NCBI GenBank assembly: GCA_959347315.1
Contig: OY365808.1
Location: 582,975-646,974 of the forward strand
DNA length: 64,000 bases
From: Bimastos eiseni
Lineage: Eukaryota > Annelida > Clitellata > Crassiclitellata > Lumbricidae
Direction: 5' to 3'
Numbering within the stretch: the first letter of the stretch is position 1; the number at the start of each line of letters is the position of its first letter. A program made the position numbers and the translations under genes. The notes under the pieces were generated by a model. The model was not told where the DNA came from and did not search any database. It worked only from the letters and a program-made list of their open reading frames with translations. This document shows positions 1 through 13,287 of the stretch, in pieces.

Positions 1-1059
1 TTGTGACAAAATGTTAGTCTCAAATTATAGAACGCTTCGCTTGGTTCTATTGTTAAAATGCAATTTATACAAATGGAATATTGAGGCAATAATATAGACT
101 ACAAAGGATGAACAAAAGATGTCGCGACCTATGCAGCATACAGGTCGAGGTGACATAATTAAGTCACTGAGATGTAGAAGCCGCTTATTGGGAAACATTG
201 GAACATCTTCTTTTGGCAGATTGCTCATTCAACGTAAAATCTTAAAGATATTTTGGTCTCATTTTGGTCAATACTCTGGTACTGCACTCGACGCATACTT
301 TAGATTCAGCTCCATGAACTATATTTTTTTTAAAATTCACAGTATCCTCTTACTGTGTCAAACATCCTGGGTCAATGGTTATTAAATCCTCATCACGAAG
401 TTGTCATTTACGAACATGATTAGTCACAGAAGTCGATTCATACCAAAGCGACAGTCGTCGCGTCCTCCCATAGCATACATGTAGGCCTACGCCCGTCTGC
501 TCACAATTATTCTGTGTCAAAGTCTCCTCGGAAAGATTATCCTTCTGACTCGTCTCAATGTCAGAGCTTTACTAGGACAATGTAAGCGGTGACAACAGCG
601 CTTTCCTTAACTGTGTTATGAGAGTCCATATCGATTGAACGTACGCTTTAAAAATACGCAGTAAATTTAAATTAACCTTTTAATTAAGGCTATGATACTA
701 ATCAGGTAAGATTAAGCTTACCTGCTTACGCTCTAATCGATTACATGAATCGTGTGTATATGAAACATAACCATTATAATGATTAAAAGGTCTGGGGCAG
801 GCAGAGAATCTGGTGTTCTCTCAATATGACTCAGTGCTCTTGAATAAGGCGGTGCCCTGCGTTTAGAAATGTGGACTGTAATTATGATTTCTTTCTGTAC
901 CACGGACGACCGTAAAATGAAACTTCTTTTCATTTGTTAAACAGAATCTGCTGAAACAGTAGGCTACGGTTGAACATAAGATCTACCGCCTCAGACAACT
1001 TCTCCCGCTTCAGGAACATCTATCGTTTCGATCAACTTCTGCAAATCCAATGAGTAACG
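1..1059. other. Upstream flank of first phosphatase gene, no gene seen
   Basis: No coding exon is recognisable here. The short open frames show no family signature. A SINE-like fragment lies at about 834-900. The segment just before 1060 should contain the promoter and 5' UTR of the first acid phosphatase gene, but I see no clear TATA box or E-box. Confidence 0.5.
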
Positions 1060-4000
1060 ATGGACTTGCGATGTATTCCTTTGGCGGTGGCGCTCCTGTC
1101 TGTTTCAGTGAACAGTCAACTCAGCGCAAAAGGTGATTTCATGAGATTCTCATTCTGATATGACAGATGACTTGCAATCAAATTGCAATCAATCGCAAAG
1201 AAACTAATTTAATCTGTAGTTGGACCATATTTACCTGCATGAAAGAAACTAGTTGCTGACGAAATCTATGATTTTTATTCTTATAGGTCGTATAGGTCGT
1301 GGTTTTCGATTTTAAATCCTTGCTTATTGCTTTTAACTTTGGAAACCCACGTATGTACAGGCGAAGCGTATGTCTACGGATGTGTAGTAATAACGTTAAG
1401 GTGATTTCTTGGATACATTTGCTACTTCATTCTGGTTTTTGTTTGGCTGCATCCTGACCGGGAGCGCCTCTGAGTAGGTTTCTTGAAGACGCGCTACATA
1501 AAATTTTCCAAATGAAGGAATGAATAAGTGTATTAATTATGTTCTGAATATGTATTCCAATACGGAACAATTTAGATTGATTATTCTTTTCATTTCTTTG
1601 ATTATTTCTTTCGCACAAGAGGAGAAATAAAAAGTTACAACCTTTAGGCCTACAGTCAAATAGTAAGACCACAGTCTATTTGTGGTAATGTTTGTTCAGA
1701 TTTGGTGCTCTGCAAGAGGTAGGTTCTCGTCTCGCTTTTGTAAACGAACTTATCTTAACTAACTGCGTATTTCATTTGGAATTGTTTTAGCTGACACAGT
1801 GACAGATGATAGTCTGAACTTTTTGGTTCTTGCTGATTGGGGCGGTCTTCCCTTTATTCCTTTTACGACTATGGTAGAGAGGGCCATAGCTCGTGAGATG
1901 GGAAAAGTTGCCTCTGCTAGGAACATAACGTTCGTTCTTGCGCTTGGAGACAACTTCTATTTTGCCGGAGTTCGTGACGTTCACGACCATCGCTTCAAGG
2001 TGCGTCGTTGTGTCAATAGATGTCGTCTTTGAATATAGAAACAATAATCTGTAATTGATTTCTCTGTTTTCTTAAGCACCAAAGAAAATGATTTGTGTGG
2101 CTGGACACACGTTATTTACAGTTGCTCGATTAAAAGGGCAATCGAGGCAGATATAAGATTAAATCGTGTAAAGGAGGAGAAGGTGAGGAGTATATGAATC
2201 TGCGAAGTCTCTATATTCTATTCAAAACGATGTAATGATCCGAAACAATAAATTTCAATTGTCAGATATTAATCTGTGTTGTGACATTTCGATTGTCCAG
2301 AAAGTCAGGTTCATTTCTCTACCGGTATCGTTTGTCATTTCCTTTCCTCAGGACACCTACGACCACGTCTTCTCCAATCCAGCGCTGGGGGTCGACTGGT
2401 ATCTGATCGCTGGAAACCACGACTATCTTGGAAATGTGTCTGCACAGATTGCCTACAGCTATCTTCGAAAGAGATGGTGAGTAGAATCACTGGCAGTGGC
2501 GGCGATTTCGTTTGAGAGGTGGGGGCACCCAATGAGAGGGGTAATAAATGTGGGAGACAAATATATAACGTGTCTGCTCTTTGTAAAGGGTGAAGGGACT
2601 TGTTACCCTCGATCCCCAGGGATCGCCGCCTCTGACTGGCACAAACAACGATTTCAGAATAATTATCTTTCTGATACATATCAACGTATGCTTGCAGCTA
2701 AATTAGCAAACACGAAATCCGAATGAATGATGAGTTCTTCTAACTTAATTGATTGTTCTGTCTTCGGTTTCAACCAACTCCATGAATTGGTATCTTTTGG
2801 TGAATTACTAACAAAGTGTACTTTCAACTGCTGGCTTGAATAGTGGCCTGCTTGTTCTTCCTTTTTCTTTCCATCTACGAGTTGACCTGGCACTGGGCAA
2901 CACAATTCCATGACTCTTAAATACAAGTAATTCTGTTTAGGCATTTCTATCAGTTTCTAATAATTATGGGTCATATGGAAATCAGTAGGTGATGCATAGG
3001 CCCTACATAGGCCTTACCTTAATGCAATACGCGCTAACACCTTGTAATCAACTTTGCAAAAAGTGATTTTTTGCGCTTTGAATGTTCAAAGTGAAACGTA
3101 GAATTTCAAATTCCTTTTTCGCATCAAGTAAATGTGATGCCGAAAATAACCATAAAAGCTTAATTCTTCAACCGATTTCTTTCCCTGTTTCCGACAGAGA
3201 AACCTGCGTAACTGTAATCATTAACTCTAGAATAATCTAGAACGCGTCTCCAAAGCTAAGCGCAGGGCACTAGCTTATGCGTGAGCGTAATTCACATATT
3301 CTCGAATGCTGAAAATGTTTGTATTCAAGGAACTTTCCGTCCTACTACTATCCGCTCCACTTCTCTCTTCCATCTGGTTCAAAACAGCTCGACATCTTTA
3401 TGCTGGATACAATTATACTGTGTGGCAATATGATATCGGATGAGTCGAATCTCCAACCAGAAGGACCGGAAGACCCCATAGATGCCGCAAAGCAGTGGTC
3501 CTGGTTGGAAGAACAACTCAAAAACAGCAAGTATGCTTTCTTACTTTCAATTTTTTTTATTGTTATCCAGTTAAAAGATAAACCCTTAATTAGGAGCGAA
3601 AATTAAGAGTAGTTTTCCGACAGATCAAAAATATTGTACTTTCACTTGAAGCAATCATCGGTGCTCCGTGCAACCACAATACAACACTTACAATAGCGCT
3701 ACAGCATTCATTAGATTAAGTAGGTGGACATACAGAGTATAATATATAATTGATAATCATTTGTAAATGCAATGAAAATTAAAATATTAACGCAGCTTCT
3801 TCGTCTGATTTCTTTCATTTTGCTCTTATCTTCAAGTGTTTTGCAGGATAGACAACATTTTCTAGAACCGCATCTCACGCAGTGCTGTCGATATAATTAT
3901 GTTGAATTATATAGCATGCTATAATTTCTTTTACCTGAACGTTTCTACAATGCCAAAGAGGGAACTATCTACCAATCTACAATAATATTGATCGTAAGAG

Positions 4001-4231
4001 CTATAACGTAAGAACAAAGAGTTTGTTTGAGTCTGTTCCGCCCGTTTCCTTTGTTTTCCCATTTAGGGCCGACTACATAATCGTAGCTGGTCATTATCCC
4101 ATCTTCAGTATAGGCATGCATGGACCAACGTATTGTCTGCTCCTTCGACTACTTCCTCTGCTACACAAATACAACGTATCTGCCTACTTCTGCGGACACG
4201 ACCACAGTCTCCAAGTAAGCAGGCACCACCA

Positions 4232-4266
<35 letters not shown>

Positions 4267-6838
4267 ACAGCAGACAGGTAAAGGTTTTATCATTCAATCA
4301 ATCAGAAGTTCTTTGTTGTTCACCAAATCAAGTAAAAAAGCAGCAGAAACATGAAATTATACAAGTGAGTATATAAACTATAGTTAACACACTTATATAA
4401 TAGCAAACAAAAGGTATGCCCCAAAGGAACGAAACGTTCCGCTAGAAGGGGCTTCCTCATTACACCAGATACATTTCAATGGAGTAATTACAACAATATT
4501 TACCAATTATAGTTCATTAAAATGTTTTAACACACTTATTAAAATGCACTGTTCCACAATAAAATAACCAAAATTCACAAACTATAGTGCAGTGTATTTA
4601 ATTATAGACTTATAGACTTACACGTTTCATACTATTATGCAATTGCACGATGATATAGTATTATACAATATAAAGCAATAATAACCAAAAAACCTTCTGT
4701 GAATCACTAAAGTCAGCAATGCATGTGAAATACGACAATGACGATAGAAGCCTGTAGTCAGAACGGATCATACATTCAGCAGGTAGTGTTTTAACTGGCG
4801 TTTAAACAATTACAAAGATGAGGAGCTTGTCAATTCTTTTGGCAACGAATTCCAGTATATATAGCTAGGGCCGTATATTATTATGCTACGCTGTCTAAGA
4901 GTAGTACGAACACAGAGCTGATGATAATTGTCGGAGGAGCGCGTTAAATAGTTATGTAGCTCAGAATTTTTTAAACCAAGGCTGGAATCTGATAGGTAAT
5001 AAACAGTGTTGGAACTTGTACATGAATTCCCAAACCTGGAGCTTGTTAATACATTCGAAAGGTAAAATTCCTGTTCTAAATAGATTGGCAGTATGAGCCC
5101 AGTTGCAATCTGAGGTTGCAATCTGTTAGCCTACTATTGAAGGTATCTTAACGCTTGCATTTAGTTTTACCAATGATACCATTAACCATTGTGAGAGCTG
5201 GACGTCGTTGGGATTGGGTCGCGGACAAAACCCCCCCTAACAAAAACTCAGTGTTGTATGCAAGACTTTAAACTTCAAGACAAAGACGAGATCAAGATAG
5301 TGAGATGTCGAGACCGAGACAATGAGGTGCCGAAACCGAGACCGAGACACTAGGCTCAAGACAGTTCGAGACAGTAAAAGACAAGTGGTCCTATATAAAA
5401 GGCTGTGAAATACTAATGTATCAGTTTTCGGGAATAAGGTTCATTTGTAATTTCAATTTCAACTTTAATTATAATGTATATCGTACCAATTCCCAAGAAC
5501 AGTTTTTATATTGCCGAGTTTTAACTTTCGATATTTCTTTTTCGGTCTATCTTCTTAATAGTATAAGGAAATCACGTCTGAAATCTTCTAGACGATTTAA
5601 ACAAGCAAATTTGATACCAAATACCAAAGGAAATTATAAATTTGCGCATATCCTTACTCACCCTGAGAAACTCGAAGTTGTTTCGATCGTTTTGGTAATG
5701 GTGGTTTTACATCAATGACATATATAGGACATATATTGGTACGATACACATTATAATTAAATTTTATTTTATATAGGACTATTAGTCAATAGCTATTGTT
5801 TGTCAATTGGCCTAACTTCAAATTGTTAGTAAACGCAAACTTCACAATTTCATGTTCTCTCTCAGACAATTTCCCACTTTATGACAATTGAATTGATTTC
5901 AGTATCATGTGACTCGCGCGTTAACCAGAATTACTGTTTCTCGCAAATTCCGGGTAAAGTTTCTAGCCCAAAATTGTAAGACAGTTAACGCGAAACTTAT
6001 CGAGACCGCTTGTCCGAGACAGAACAAGACTTTCACTTCAAGACAGTTTCTAAAAATTCGAGACACTACCTCGAGACCGAGACAGCAGGCTTCCGAGACC
6101 GAGACACTAAAAAACTGTATCGAGACGTCTCGAGACCGAGACACTGTCTCGAGACCATACAACTCTGCAAAAAACCTGACAGAAACCCCTCTGACATAAA
6201 CCCCCTAACAAGACCCCCCCTAAGTAGGAAAAAAAACCTAAGAATAAATTTTTGTTACTTTTTTTATTTAGAAACGTGTGTATAGTAGCGACGCTGGCCT
6301 TGAAAATTTGGTACGCAATTTTAAACTGTAATTTAAGAGCAAAATGAAAACAAATGTTTTTAAACAGGAAATGATCAACTATCGTCCGCTATGGAATGCG
6401 GGTATTAGCCTTACATAGGTCTATTAGCTATCCTTAGTCTCGAAAACATCAATACAGCGTAACTTAATTACTAAGTAAGTATGTTCTGACAAAGTTTATA
6501 ATTTCATTCCATTTACAAATTATTTGGTTAAATATTTTAATTTATTTTATTTCGTTAAAGATTGTTGTTGAAATATTTTTGGTGATTTTTTTATCTTTTT
6601 TGTGACGCAATTGCGTATTTTGCGTCCATGCAGCGCCGCCACTGTGTGTGTATACTTTAAAACCTGAAGTAAAGCATGAGTCATATATATCATTTCAAAG
6701 TCTGATGCAGTCACTCAGGTATCGTCGTCCAATAGTTTGTTGGGAACACGTGCATAACCTGTCCTATAGTTTACCGTGGTGGCCTATACCTGTGTTTGTA
6801 TGAATGTGGGGTGGTCTCGTTGGACATCCTCTTCTTTG

Positions 6839-6896
<58 letters not shown>

Positions 6897-9628
6897 GCTC
6901 TGTGCAATGTCTTTAACTAGGAGTGTCTTTAACTAGGAGTGTCCTTCTCTACAAATAAAAGGAACACTTTATTCTAAGGGAGTTCTGACAGTAATTCTTG
7001 TTTTGGAAGGTCGTAAGCGTTCAGCCCGTTGCTGATTTTCTGCGTGTGACTGTCTGAATCTCAGTTGTTAGTCATTAAGCTAGAAAGGGACTTTTCCCTG
7101 TTTAATGTACGCCGTTCTCTCGCGGTTCCGTTTCCTTCGAGGACAACCGTGTTGACGTTGTGCCTGTCTTGTCTCTGTATCGGCCGTCGGCAGTTTCTTG
7201 ACTTCCGTATCGTTTTGCTGTCTTCTTGGGTGACGAAGGTTATGTATAACTTGTGTATAAATGATTAAATTGATATTTTTATCCCTAGAGCCTTAATCCA
7301 TTTCTCAGTTATAGCATTCAACAAGTTAAATAGCGAACGGTTAATTAGTTTCTTGGTCTTATTGTTGTTAATGTATTGTAACGGTTCAGGGGTACGCCTG
7401 CCTGGTGTCGGCCTGCTGTGGTGTATGCCTGTTGTGTACGCCTGTCTACTGTGTTCTTTCTTCTGTGGTATCTGCCTGCTGTGCGCGCCTATCTACTATC
7501 TGCTGTAGTCTATCTACTATCTGCTGTAGTCTATCTACTATCTGCTGTAGTCTATCTACTATCTGCTGTAGTCTATCTACTATCTGCTGTAGTCTATCTA
7601 CTATCTGCTGTAGTCTATCTACTATCTGCTGTAGATATCTACTATCTACTGTATACTATCTACTGTAGTCTATCTACTATCTACTGTAGTCTATCTACTA
7701 TCTACTGTAGTCTATCTACTATCTACTGTAGTCTATCTACTATCTACTGTAGTCTATCTACTATCTACTGTAGTCTATCTACTATCTACTGTAGTCTATC
7801 TACTATCTACTGTATCCTATCTACTGTGTAGTCTCTACTGTCTACTATCTACTATCTACTGTAGATATCTACTATCTACTGTATCCTGTCTACTGTGTAG
7901 TGTCTACTGTCTACTGTCTCCTATCTACTGTGTATCATCTACTATCTACGGCAAATTAGTATAAAGGGGGAGAGTCGTGTCATCGGGGAGAGTCGTCATC
8001 GGGGAGTCGTCATCGGAGAGTCGTCGTAGGATCGTGGTCGTCGCCGTCGTCTGGAGATTGTCATCGGGGAGCCTTGTAGATTCGGCTTCGGCCTTGCAGT
8101 CTCGGCTCCTAGGAAGCACGAATAGTCGTCGTGGCTTGCGATAGTCGTCGTGGATATAGTCGTCGTAGTTTTGCGATAGTCGCCGTCAGCCATTGACGTA
8201 GCGTTGCAATTACTCGTTAGTTATCGACGTAGGGCGTATTGAGGGAGTGAGAAACGGACTGTTTACGAATCGGCGCTACAGAAGTATTGTTTTCCGTTGT
8301 ACATTAAATAGAAGATTATCGAACAAGCGTGTCTTATTCCAAGCGTCATCCAGAAAGGAGCTATTTAAACCTTAAATGGTTAGTCTTCAGCAAACCACTG
8401 AAGCCTTACTCAGCGGACTGCAACTCGAACTACCCCCATATCGGACGGGGCTGCAAGTCGTCATCCTCGTCACTGTCGAATAGGCCCCGTTCCGTTACAG
8501 TATGATAGGTCTATGTACACTGAAGGCACCACTGTGCGTAATTCATTATAGGCTATATGTGACACGGGTTTTCAGACGCGCTAGATGAATCTATGCAGAG
8601 CGTATGTGTGTTTATCTGTGACACGATTTCTTATATAAGTTACGACCAGAGGTGCCAATCCCCTCTAACTGATGGAGGCAAACACCGAGGTTCCAAGTAC
8701 CATGTAGTCTAGATATTACTAAGACTCGAAAAATACCCCCACCCCTATCTGGACGCCTCTGAGTTAGACTAATAGTCGTACTGAGTGTCACTTGTAATGT
8801 TGTGCAGACTTCGTTAGTAGTGTCCGTTATTATGGTATGGCTTCTAATTGCAAAACCTAGTTAGGGCAAGAGGGGGGGTTGTCCGAGGGAGTTAATGTCC
8901 TGCCTGAAACAGAAGGGTTTATGTCTGAGGGGTTTATGTCAGTGCCCATCTCTTAAGTCACATAAAAATGTTATAAATTCAAGTGCAGTTTTTTTCAAGA
9001 AATCCATACACAAAATACTTACGTTGCTGAACAGAACTTTTGTGATCGTTGTGTATTGGTTTTGGTGTTAATTTGGTATTAGTTCATTTTATTGTTTTAG
9101 TCTTTTAATAATGAAAAGAGATCTATTACTTTTATTATTATTTTATCTTGACAGTACAATAATGTTGCAACGTCATGGAAGTTATTCATTGGTGCAGTCT
9201 AATGAGCAGTAGGTCGTGTGAGCGCCTATCATGGTTGCCATACAGTTATATTCGAATCCTGTAAATATTATTATTATTATTCTTATTAATGCTACAATTA
9301 TTATCCGTATAGCATCATTCTCCTTGTCTGTGTTGTCTGACCTCTAACCCTTTCCCTGTTTTTCCTTTTCCATTTGCAGCATATCCAGTATACCTTCCTC
9401 AACACAACCGTCGAATACTTCGTCACAGGTGCCGCCAATTTCATCGATCCCTTAACTCCCAACAAATCCGCGATTCCTCCAGATTCTCTGAAGTTCCATT
9501 GGGCGAACATCGTAAGCCTTGGCGGATTCTCTTCGGTCAAAATGACACCAGATAGAATGATGTACTCATTCTACGAAGCCAATGGAAAACTCCTCTATCA
9601 ATATCCAATATATCCTCGTGTCTTCTAA
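1060..9628 (+). CDS. ACP5: Tartrate-resistant (purple) acid phosphatase, copy 1
   Basis: Six exons: 1060-1132, 1791-1999, 2352-2476, 3330-3530, 4067-4214 and 9380-9628. All borders are GT-AG and the joined frame gives 334 aa with a TAA stop; mammalian ACP5 is about 325 aa. The start gives a hydrophobic signal peptide ([17 protein letters not shown]), so the enzyme is secreted or lysosomal. All dinuclear-metal motifs of purple acid phosphatases are present: DWGG (D40), GDNFY (D78, Y81), GNHD (N116), AGHYP (H212) and GHDH (H247, H249). The family hydrolyses phosphomonoesters with an Fe-Fe or Fe-Zn centre. The usual first motif GDWG reads ADWG here, but the metal-binding Asp is kept. Residues 160-200 correspond to the protease-sensitive regulatory loop. 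N69-I-T is a possible N-glycosylation site. The last intron (4215-9379) is much longer than its counterpart in copy 2. No frame break was found. Confidence 0.93.
2494..2634. mobile_element. Short hAT-like MITE in ACP5-1 intron 3
   Basis: The left end reads CAGTGGCGGCGATTTCG, and the reverse complement of the right end reads CAGAGGCGGCGATCCC, giving terminal inverted repeats of about 16 bp in a 141-bp element. The flanks are ACTGG and ACTGGCAC, consistent with a partly decayed 8-bp target duplication. It begins 17 bp after the exon 3 donor. A related end (CGCCGCCACTG) occurs alone at about 6633-6643. Confidence 0.6.
3246..3294 (-). repeat. SINE-like repeat fragment (family S)
   Basis: This is the reverse-orientation core of a dispersed family. 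The motif GCAGGGCAC.AGCTTAT is the complement of the ATAAGCTGGTGCCCTGCG core seen at 9976, 25026 and 51121. Only the core is preserved. Confidence 0.5.
4810..5121 (-). mobile_element. LINE reverse transcriptase C-terminal fragment
   Basis: An open frame of 103 codons on the minus strand ends in a pattern typical of the C-terminus of jockey/CR1/L2-type non-LTR retrotransposon polymerases: [28 protein letters not shown] and YWNSLPKEL. There is no catalytic domain here, so this is a 5'-truncated insertion. It is still free of stops and therefore fairly young. The call rests on motif recall, not on a search. Confidence 0.65.
5249..6167. mobile_element. hAT-like non-autonomous element with GAGACC-rich ends
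   Basis: The left end reads CAGTGTTGTATGC and the reverse complement of the right end reads CAGAGTTGTATGG. Both ends are followed by many copies of GAGACCGAGAC. The flanking 8-mers CAAAAACT and CAAAAAAC match at 6 of 8 positions, with slippage in the A run. Both flanks lie in C-rich sequence (ACCCCCCCTAAC), suggesting insertion into an older repeat. No transposase frame is seen. Confidence 0.55.
6841..6892. repeat. (TC)26 microsatellite
   Basis: Uninterrupted TC dinucleotide repeat in the last intron of ACP5-1. Confidence 0.97.
7489..7950. repeat. 21-bp minisatellite, two sub-arrays
   Basis: Tandem copies of TAGTCTATCTACTATCTGCTG occupy the left half. From about 7635 the unit changes to the CTACTG variant (TAGTCTATCTACTATCTACTG), and the right end is degenerate. 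The unit length is a multiple of three and lacks stops in some frames, which creates a spurious 137-codon repeat ORF. Confidence 0.95.
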
Positions 9629-9694
9629 AACTTGAAAATAATGTAAAGCTTACTTTAAGCGATGCAGAAACGCAACATAAATTATTTAATTCTA

Positions 9695-9760
9695 GGTCTA
9701 TGGCTATGGTGGTCTATGGCTATGGTGGTCTATGGCTATGGTGGTCTATGGCTATGGTGG
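9695..9760. repeat. 16-bp tandem repeat, about 4 copies
   Basis: GGTCTATGGCTATGGT is repeated four times about 70 bp downstream of the ACP5-1 stop codon, probably in its 3' UTR or just beyond it. Confidence 0.9.
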
Positions 9761-9975
9761 AAGGTTAGCTACATCAGCTTTTCTTAAATGGATGATCAGA
9801 TGGAAGTTTGGGCAGGAAGGAGAGTTTGTCAACAAGTTTCCTCATAAAACCAAAGTCTCATCTTTTGAAGAACCATAACCCAGACTCTTTATCACACACT
9901 TCGATCAGAACGACACCCGCCGTAACATCTATAGACTCTGCCTTCTCTGAAAACCTGACGCTGACTACCCTTTAG

Positions 9976-10085
9976 ACAACGCATCTGATTCGGCGCAGCG
10001 CTCGTGAATAAGCTGCTACCCTGCGCTTGGCTCTCGAGTGGCATTTTAGAAGCGCTGTAGCTTGGAGATTACGATCACGAAGAAA
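9976..10085 (+). repeat. SINE-like repeat copy (family S)
   Basis: One of the longest copies. It contains GCAGCGCTCGTGAATAAGCT, CCCTGCGCTTGGCT and GTGGCATTTTAGAAG, followed by GATTACGAT. The copies at 25026-25115 and (reversed) 59309-59395 share the same order of blocks. Confidence 0.7.
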
Positions 10086-10994
10086 TGGACGAAAAATTCT
10101 CGCCGTTCTTCTTATGGCAAAGGCCCTAAAACCTGAACGCTCACGAAATTGTGAAATGATTCGGCTACGCCAGAGTTGTCCACGGGTCCGACCGACCGGC
10201 GAGGCGGGTCGGGTCACGAATATCTGTAGATAGGCAGGTCAGGTAGTGTCAAGATCATATCATGGTATTCATAATGTTAATCGGTTACAAACAAATAAAT
10301 AAAATATTGCAAAGGAATTCGCTCAAAGACGTAAAACACCAGATTTGTTCCTTTCTACACCGAACTCTGCTAAAGCTGTCATATGGAATAATCTCCCATG
10401 AATTTATGAAAAAAGGAGAGGTCGGGGCATTAATTGCAACCGTGTGTTAGCTAAGAGCTTAAGGGACAACGCTGGGACATCAGCCCGGACTCTTACGTAG
10501 GCTTACCAAATAATACCGGAATTCTTTTGCATATATTTATATAGAAAGTAACTTTAGGCCAAAATAAATGAGTAAACTAAGGGTATCTTCCCTGATACGT
10601 CGTCACAAATCCATATTGTGATCATCTAATATTATGCGATCTGACTGTGCCGCGTTTTTAAAACCTTAGAATATGACGATGAATAATATTAGTAACATAT
10701 GCACTACAGGTGGGTCGGGTTGGATTGCTTAAGCGTCAGGTAGGGCTTATCAGGTCTATCATAGTTGCAAAACGTTCCAAACTATTATAATAGATCATTG
10801 TCTGCTTTAATTAACTTTAAAATGCTAACGAACTCGCATACGAGATTCTGCAACAAAAAACCTTTACCTCGGAGGCTCGGACTCGACGTTTTGTCTTTCA
10901 GGATTGAGACGGGGGAGGCAGAGAATAGGGTTTAAACGGGATGAGGAATGAAAAACTGAGGGCTGGTAAGGTTAGAGAAGCAGAGTGGGCAGAG

Positions 10995-11276
10995 CAGAGG
11001 TGTAACAAGGGGGGACAGAGGGCACCTGCGCCTCCAGTTTCAAAACTGGGGGGCAAAGCCCCCCCCCAGTCTTAGTACTCAGTGCCCCCGCCCCGAATCT
11101 GTTCTTTTTTTGTTTCTCCGATGGCCTTTTAAGATGACTTTTGTTAAGATAATTTGTGCCCCAATTTTTCAAATTTCTAGGGGGCAAAATTCAAAAAGTT
11201 GGGCGGGGCAAAAATTCGCGCAATTTTTTTAATTGTGCCCCCTCCACCCACTTTTCAAAACCTCGTTACACCTCTG
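10995..11276. mobile_element. hAT-type MITE with perfect 8-bp target duplication
   Basis: The terminal inverted repeat is CAGAGGTGTAAC / GTTACACCTCTG. The same 8-mer, GGGCAGAG, sits immediately outside both ends (10987-10994 and 11277-11284). The interior is rich in GGGGGC/GCCCCC and has no coding capacity, so at 282 bp this is non-autonomous. 8-bp duplications and CAG-starting ends are hallmarks of the hAT superfamily. Confidence 0.9.
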
Positions 11277-12375
11277 GGGCAGAGTATAGGGCGGTAGAGT
11301 TGAACTTGGAAGGGAGGATTTGCCTCGTCTTGGTTTTGCTTATGTCGCCTTCCGTAGGGCTTTCTTTCTGTCCAAACGCAGCGAGGCAAACATAGGTCTT
11401 AGTCATCGCAGATGTTTAACCATTTAATGTTCTTCAGCTATTTTAATTAACACTTGGCTGGGTAGAGTCAAGAGCGAACGGTATACGTGGTCGACTTTAA
11501 ATTCACTGTCTGCTGCGGAGGTTATCGGGCGATGGTTCACTATCAAACGCCCCAATCACCACATGTGATTCTCAACACCATCACTGGCGTCAGGGCGATG
11601 TCTAAACCCAATTGACGGACGCCGGCCGTGTTTAAATCGCCGCCCAATTTTCATAGCCACTAACTGAAATCTCAACGTGGACTTGGACCTAGCCCACCCC
11701 CCTTATATAGGCCTACTAGGTTCCTTATGCTATGAACTCTGGTATGACATAACTCCTCTGAATAAGCTGGTGCCAGTTTGTATACGTAGCGCATTAGCCT
11801 AGCGTTTCGAGATCACAGCCGTCATTATATTAGCATCGTGAATCGTGAAATCTTGTTGTTCTGATCTTGACTCGGATTTACGCGACGACCGGTGACGCCT
11901 TAAAAGTTTAAAGCCTTCCTTAAACGTACCTCCTCGGGCTCATTTAAGCCTAGTGTCTTTCCGTTTTTAGCGCCATGTTTTGAGTGGCGTTTACAATTAT
12001 TGTTCAGTTTACAATTACAATGTTGGTTGCACTTAAAAATTTCATGTCATTACTGTACAACACATACTTAAAGCGGCTTTACAAATACTAGACTGTTTGC
12101 AAAAAGTTAGAAACTTCGTCCTGCTTAAAATGAACCATGCCGTATTGTCAACCAAGAATTTCAACAGAGTAAGGCCTACATTGTATTAGGCCTTGATCAA
12201 GGATCAAGCCTACAGCTATAGTTAGTTGCTTCCTCCGACACGGTTTTCCTGACAGGTTGGCCCTAGCCTATACAATACAATACAACTGTTATTTGATATC
12301 GCCCTTCTTACACTTAAGTGCAGAAGTGCACACACGCCTCGACTGCGCAACTGCAGTTGTAATGCAGAGCAATTG

Positions 12376-12495
12376 CGTGCGAAGGACTTGCTCAAGGTCC
12401 CTACACAGTGACGCCTCGGACGAGGGTCAAACCCGCTCACTCAGCGTACACTAAGCGTTACGGGTCGACCCCTCTAACCGTTCGGCCACCATGCC
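12376..12495 (-). repeat. tRNA-derived SINE fragment
   Basis: Read on the minus strand, it begins GTGGCCGAACGGTTAGAGG (A-box-like) and later has GGGTTTGACCCTCG (B-box-like) at tRNA-like spacing. It is followed by CACTGTGTAGGGACCTTGAG and CAAGTCCTTC, a tail resembling the CORE-SINE/MIR motif CTTGGGCAAGTC. A second copy with the same tail lies at 49262-49376. It is not a functional tRNA because the arms do not pair cleanly. Confidence 0.7.
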
Positions 12496-13287
12496 AGACA
12501 GCCTATGGAGAATCTAGATGATTTCAGGATATGCCTAAAAGTCCTCTAACATGGGTCATAAGTGCAAACCTACAGTTTGTAGAAATAACAACGTTTAACT
12601 ATGTTTACGTTGGAAAATTTATCTTTTCTTTAACAAACTCTTGGACACAAATGTATGTCTCTGGTGGCACTTTAGGCTACCGTAGGATCCTCGCCCACAT
12701 GAACTCAAAACGAATTATAGGTCGTTGCGATGAATCAAAGACAATTCGTAATCCTTAACTCAAAAACTCGGAGTGTCATTCGCCAGGTGGCGTGGGTAAA
12801 ATGAGCAGTGAGGTGTCTAGACTGTTTGCATATCTGCCACACAGTGAAATCCGACTCTTGTAATAACTTGCGATCATCCGTTCATATTACAGACTTTTAG
12901 TGATATTGCATAGCCTACTTCTCAGTTGGAAGTAATACGGAAGAACAGTAGTAGCCGGACTGGTCCGAAGCTATGTACAATGTAACTGAAATGTCCTCGT
13001 TACGAAGGCATAATGTGCCACAGAGAAAGGATGTAATAATTGGAGCAAATAATTTTTAAAATGGTAAAGGTCAAAGACTATGCCATCTTTCGTAAAGGTC
13101 GCATGCGCTACGCTTAGTGTTTGTTCTCTGTTGTGTGTGTACGCTGTCACGACGGCCATTGGGGGGTGAGGCGAATAGTCACGCGACGATTGATAATAGC
13201 ATTGATAAGGACGCCTGTCCATGCCTCTGTCTTACTCGTCCTTCGCATAAATTATAGGTCCTCTTTTGCATTAATAAATAATGGGGT

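Larger units (their letters stand above)
4215..9379. other. Repeat-filled last intron of ACP5-1
   Basis: The 5.2 kb intron holds a (TA)n run at about 4234-4263, a LINE fragment on the minus strand (4810-5121), a hAT-like element (5249-6167), a (TC)26 run (6841-6892), a 21-bp minisatellite (about 7489-7950) and a degenerate GTCGTCATCGGGGA-rich stretch (7970-8200). C-rich ACCCCCC/AAACCCC clusters lie at 5224-5245 and 6183-6225, with the complementary G-rich form at 8868-8935. The corresponding intron of copy 2 is only 666 bp, so this intron expanded after the duplication or copy 2 lost sequence. Confidence 0.8.

Noticed and set aside
7405..7831. Repeat ORFs of 87 and 137 codons
   Set aside because: Produced by the 21-bp minisatellite in an intron.
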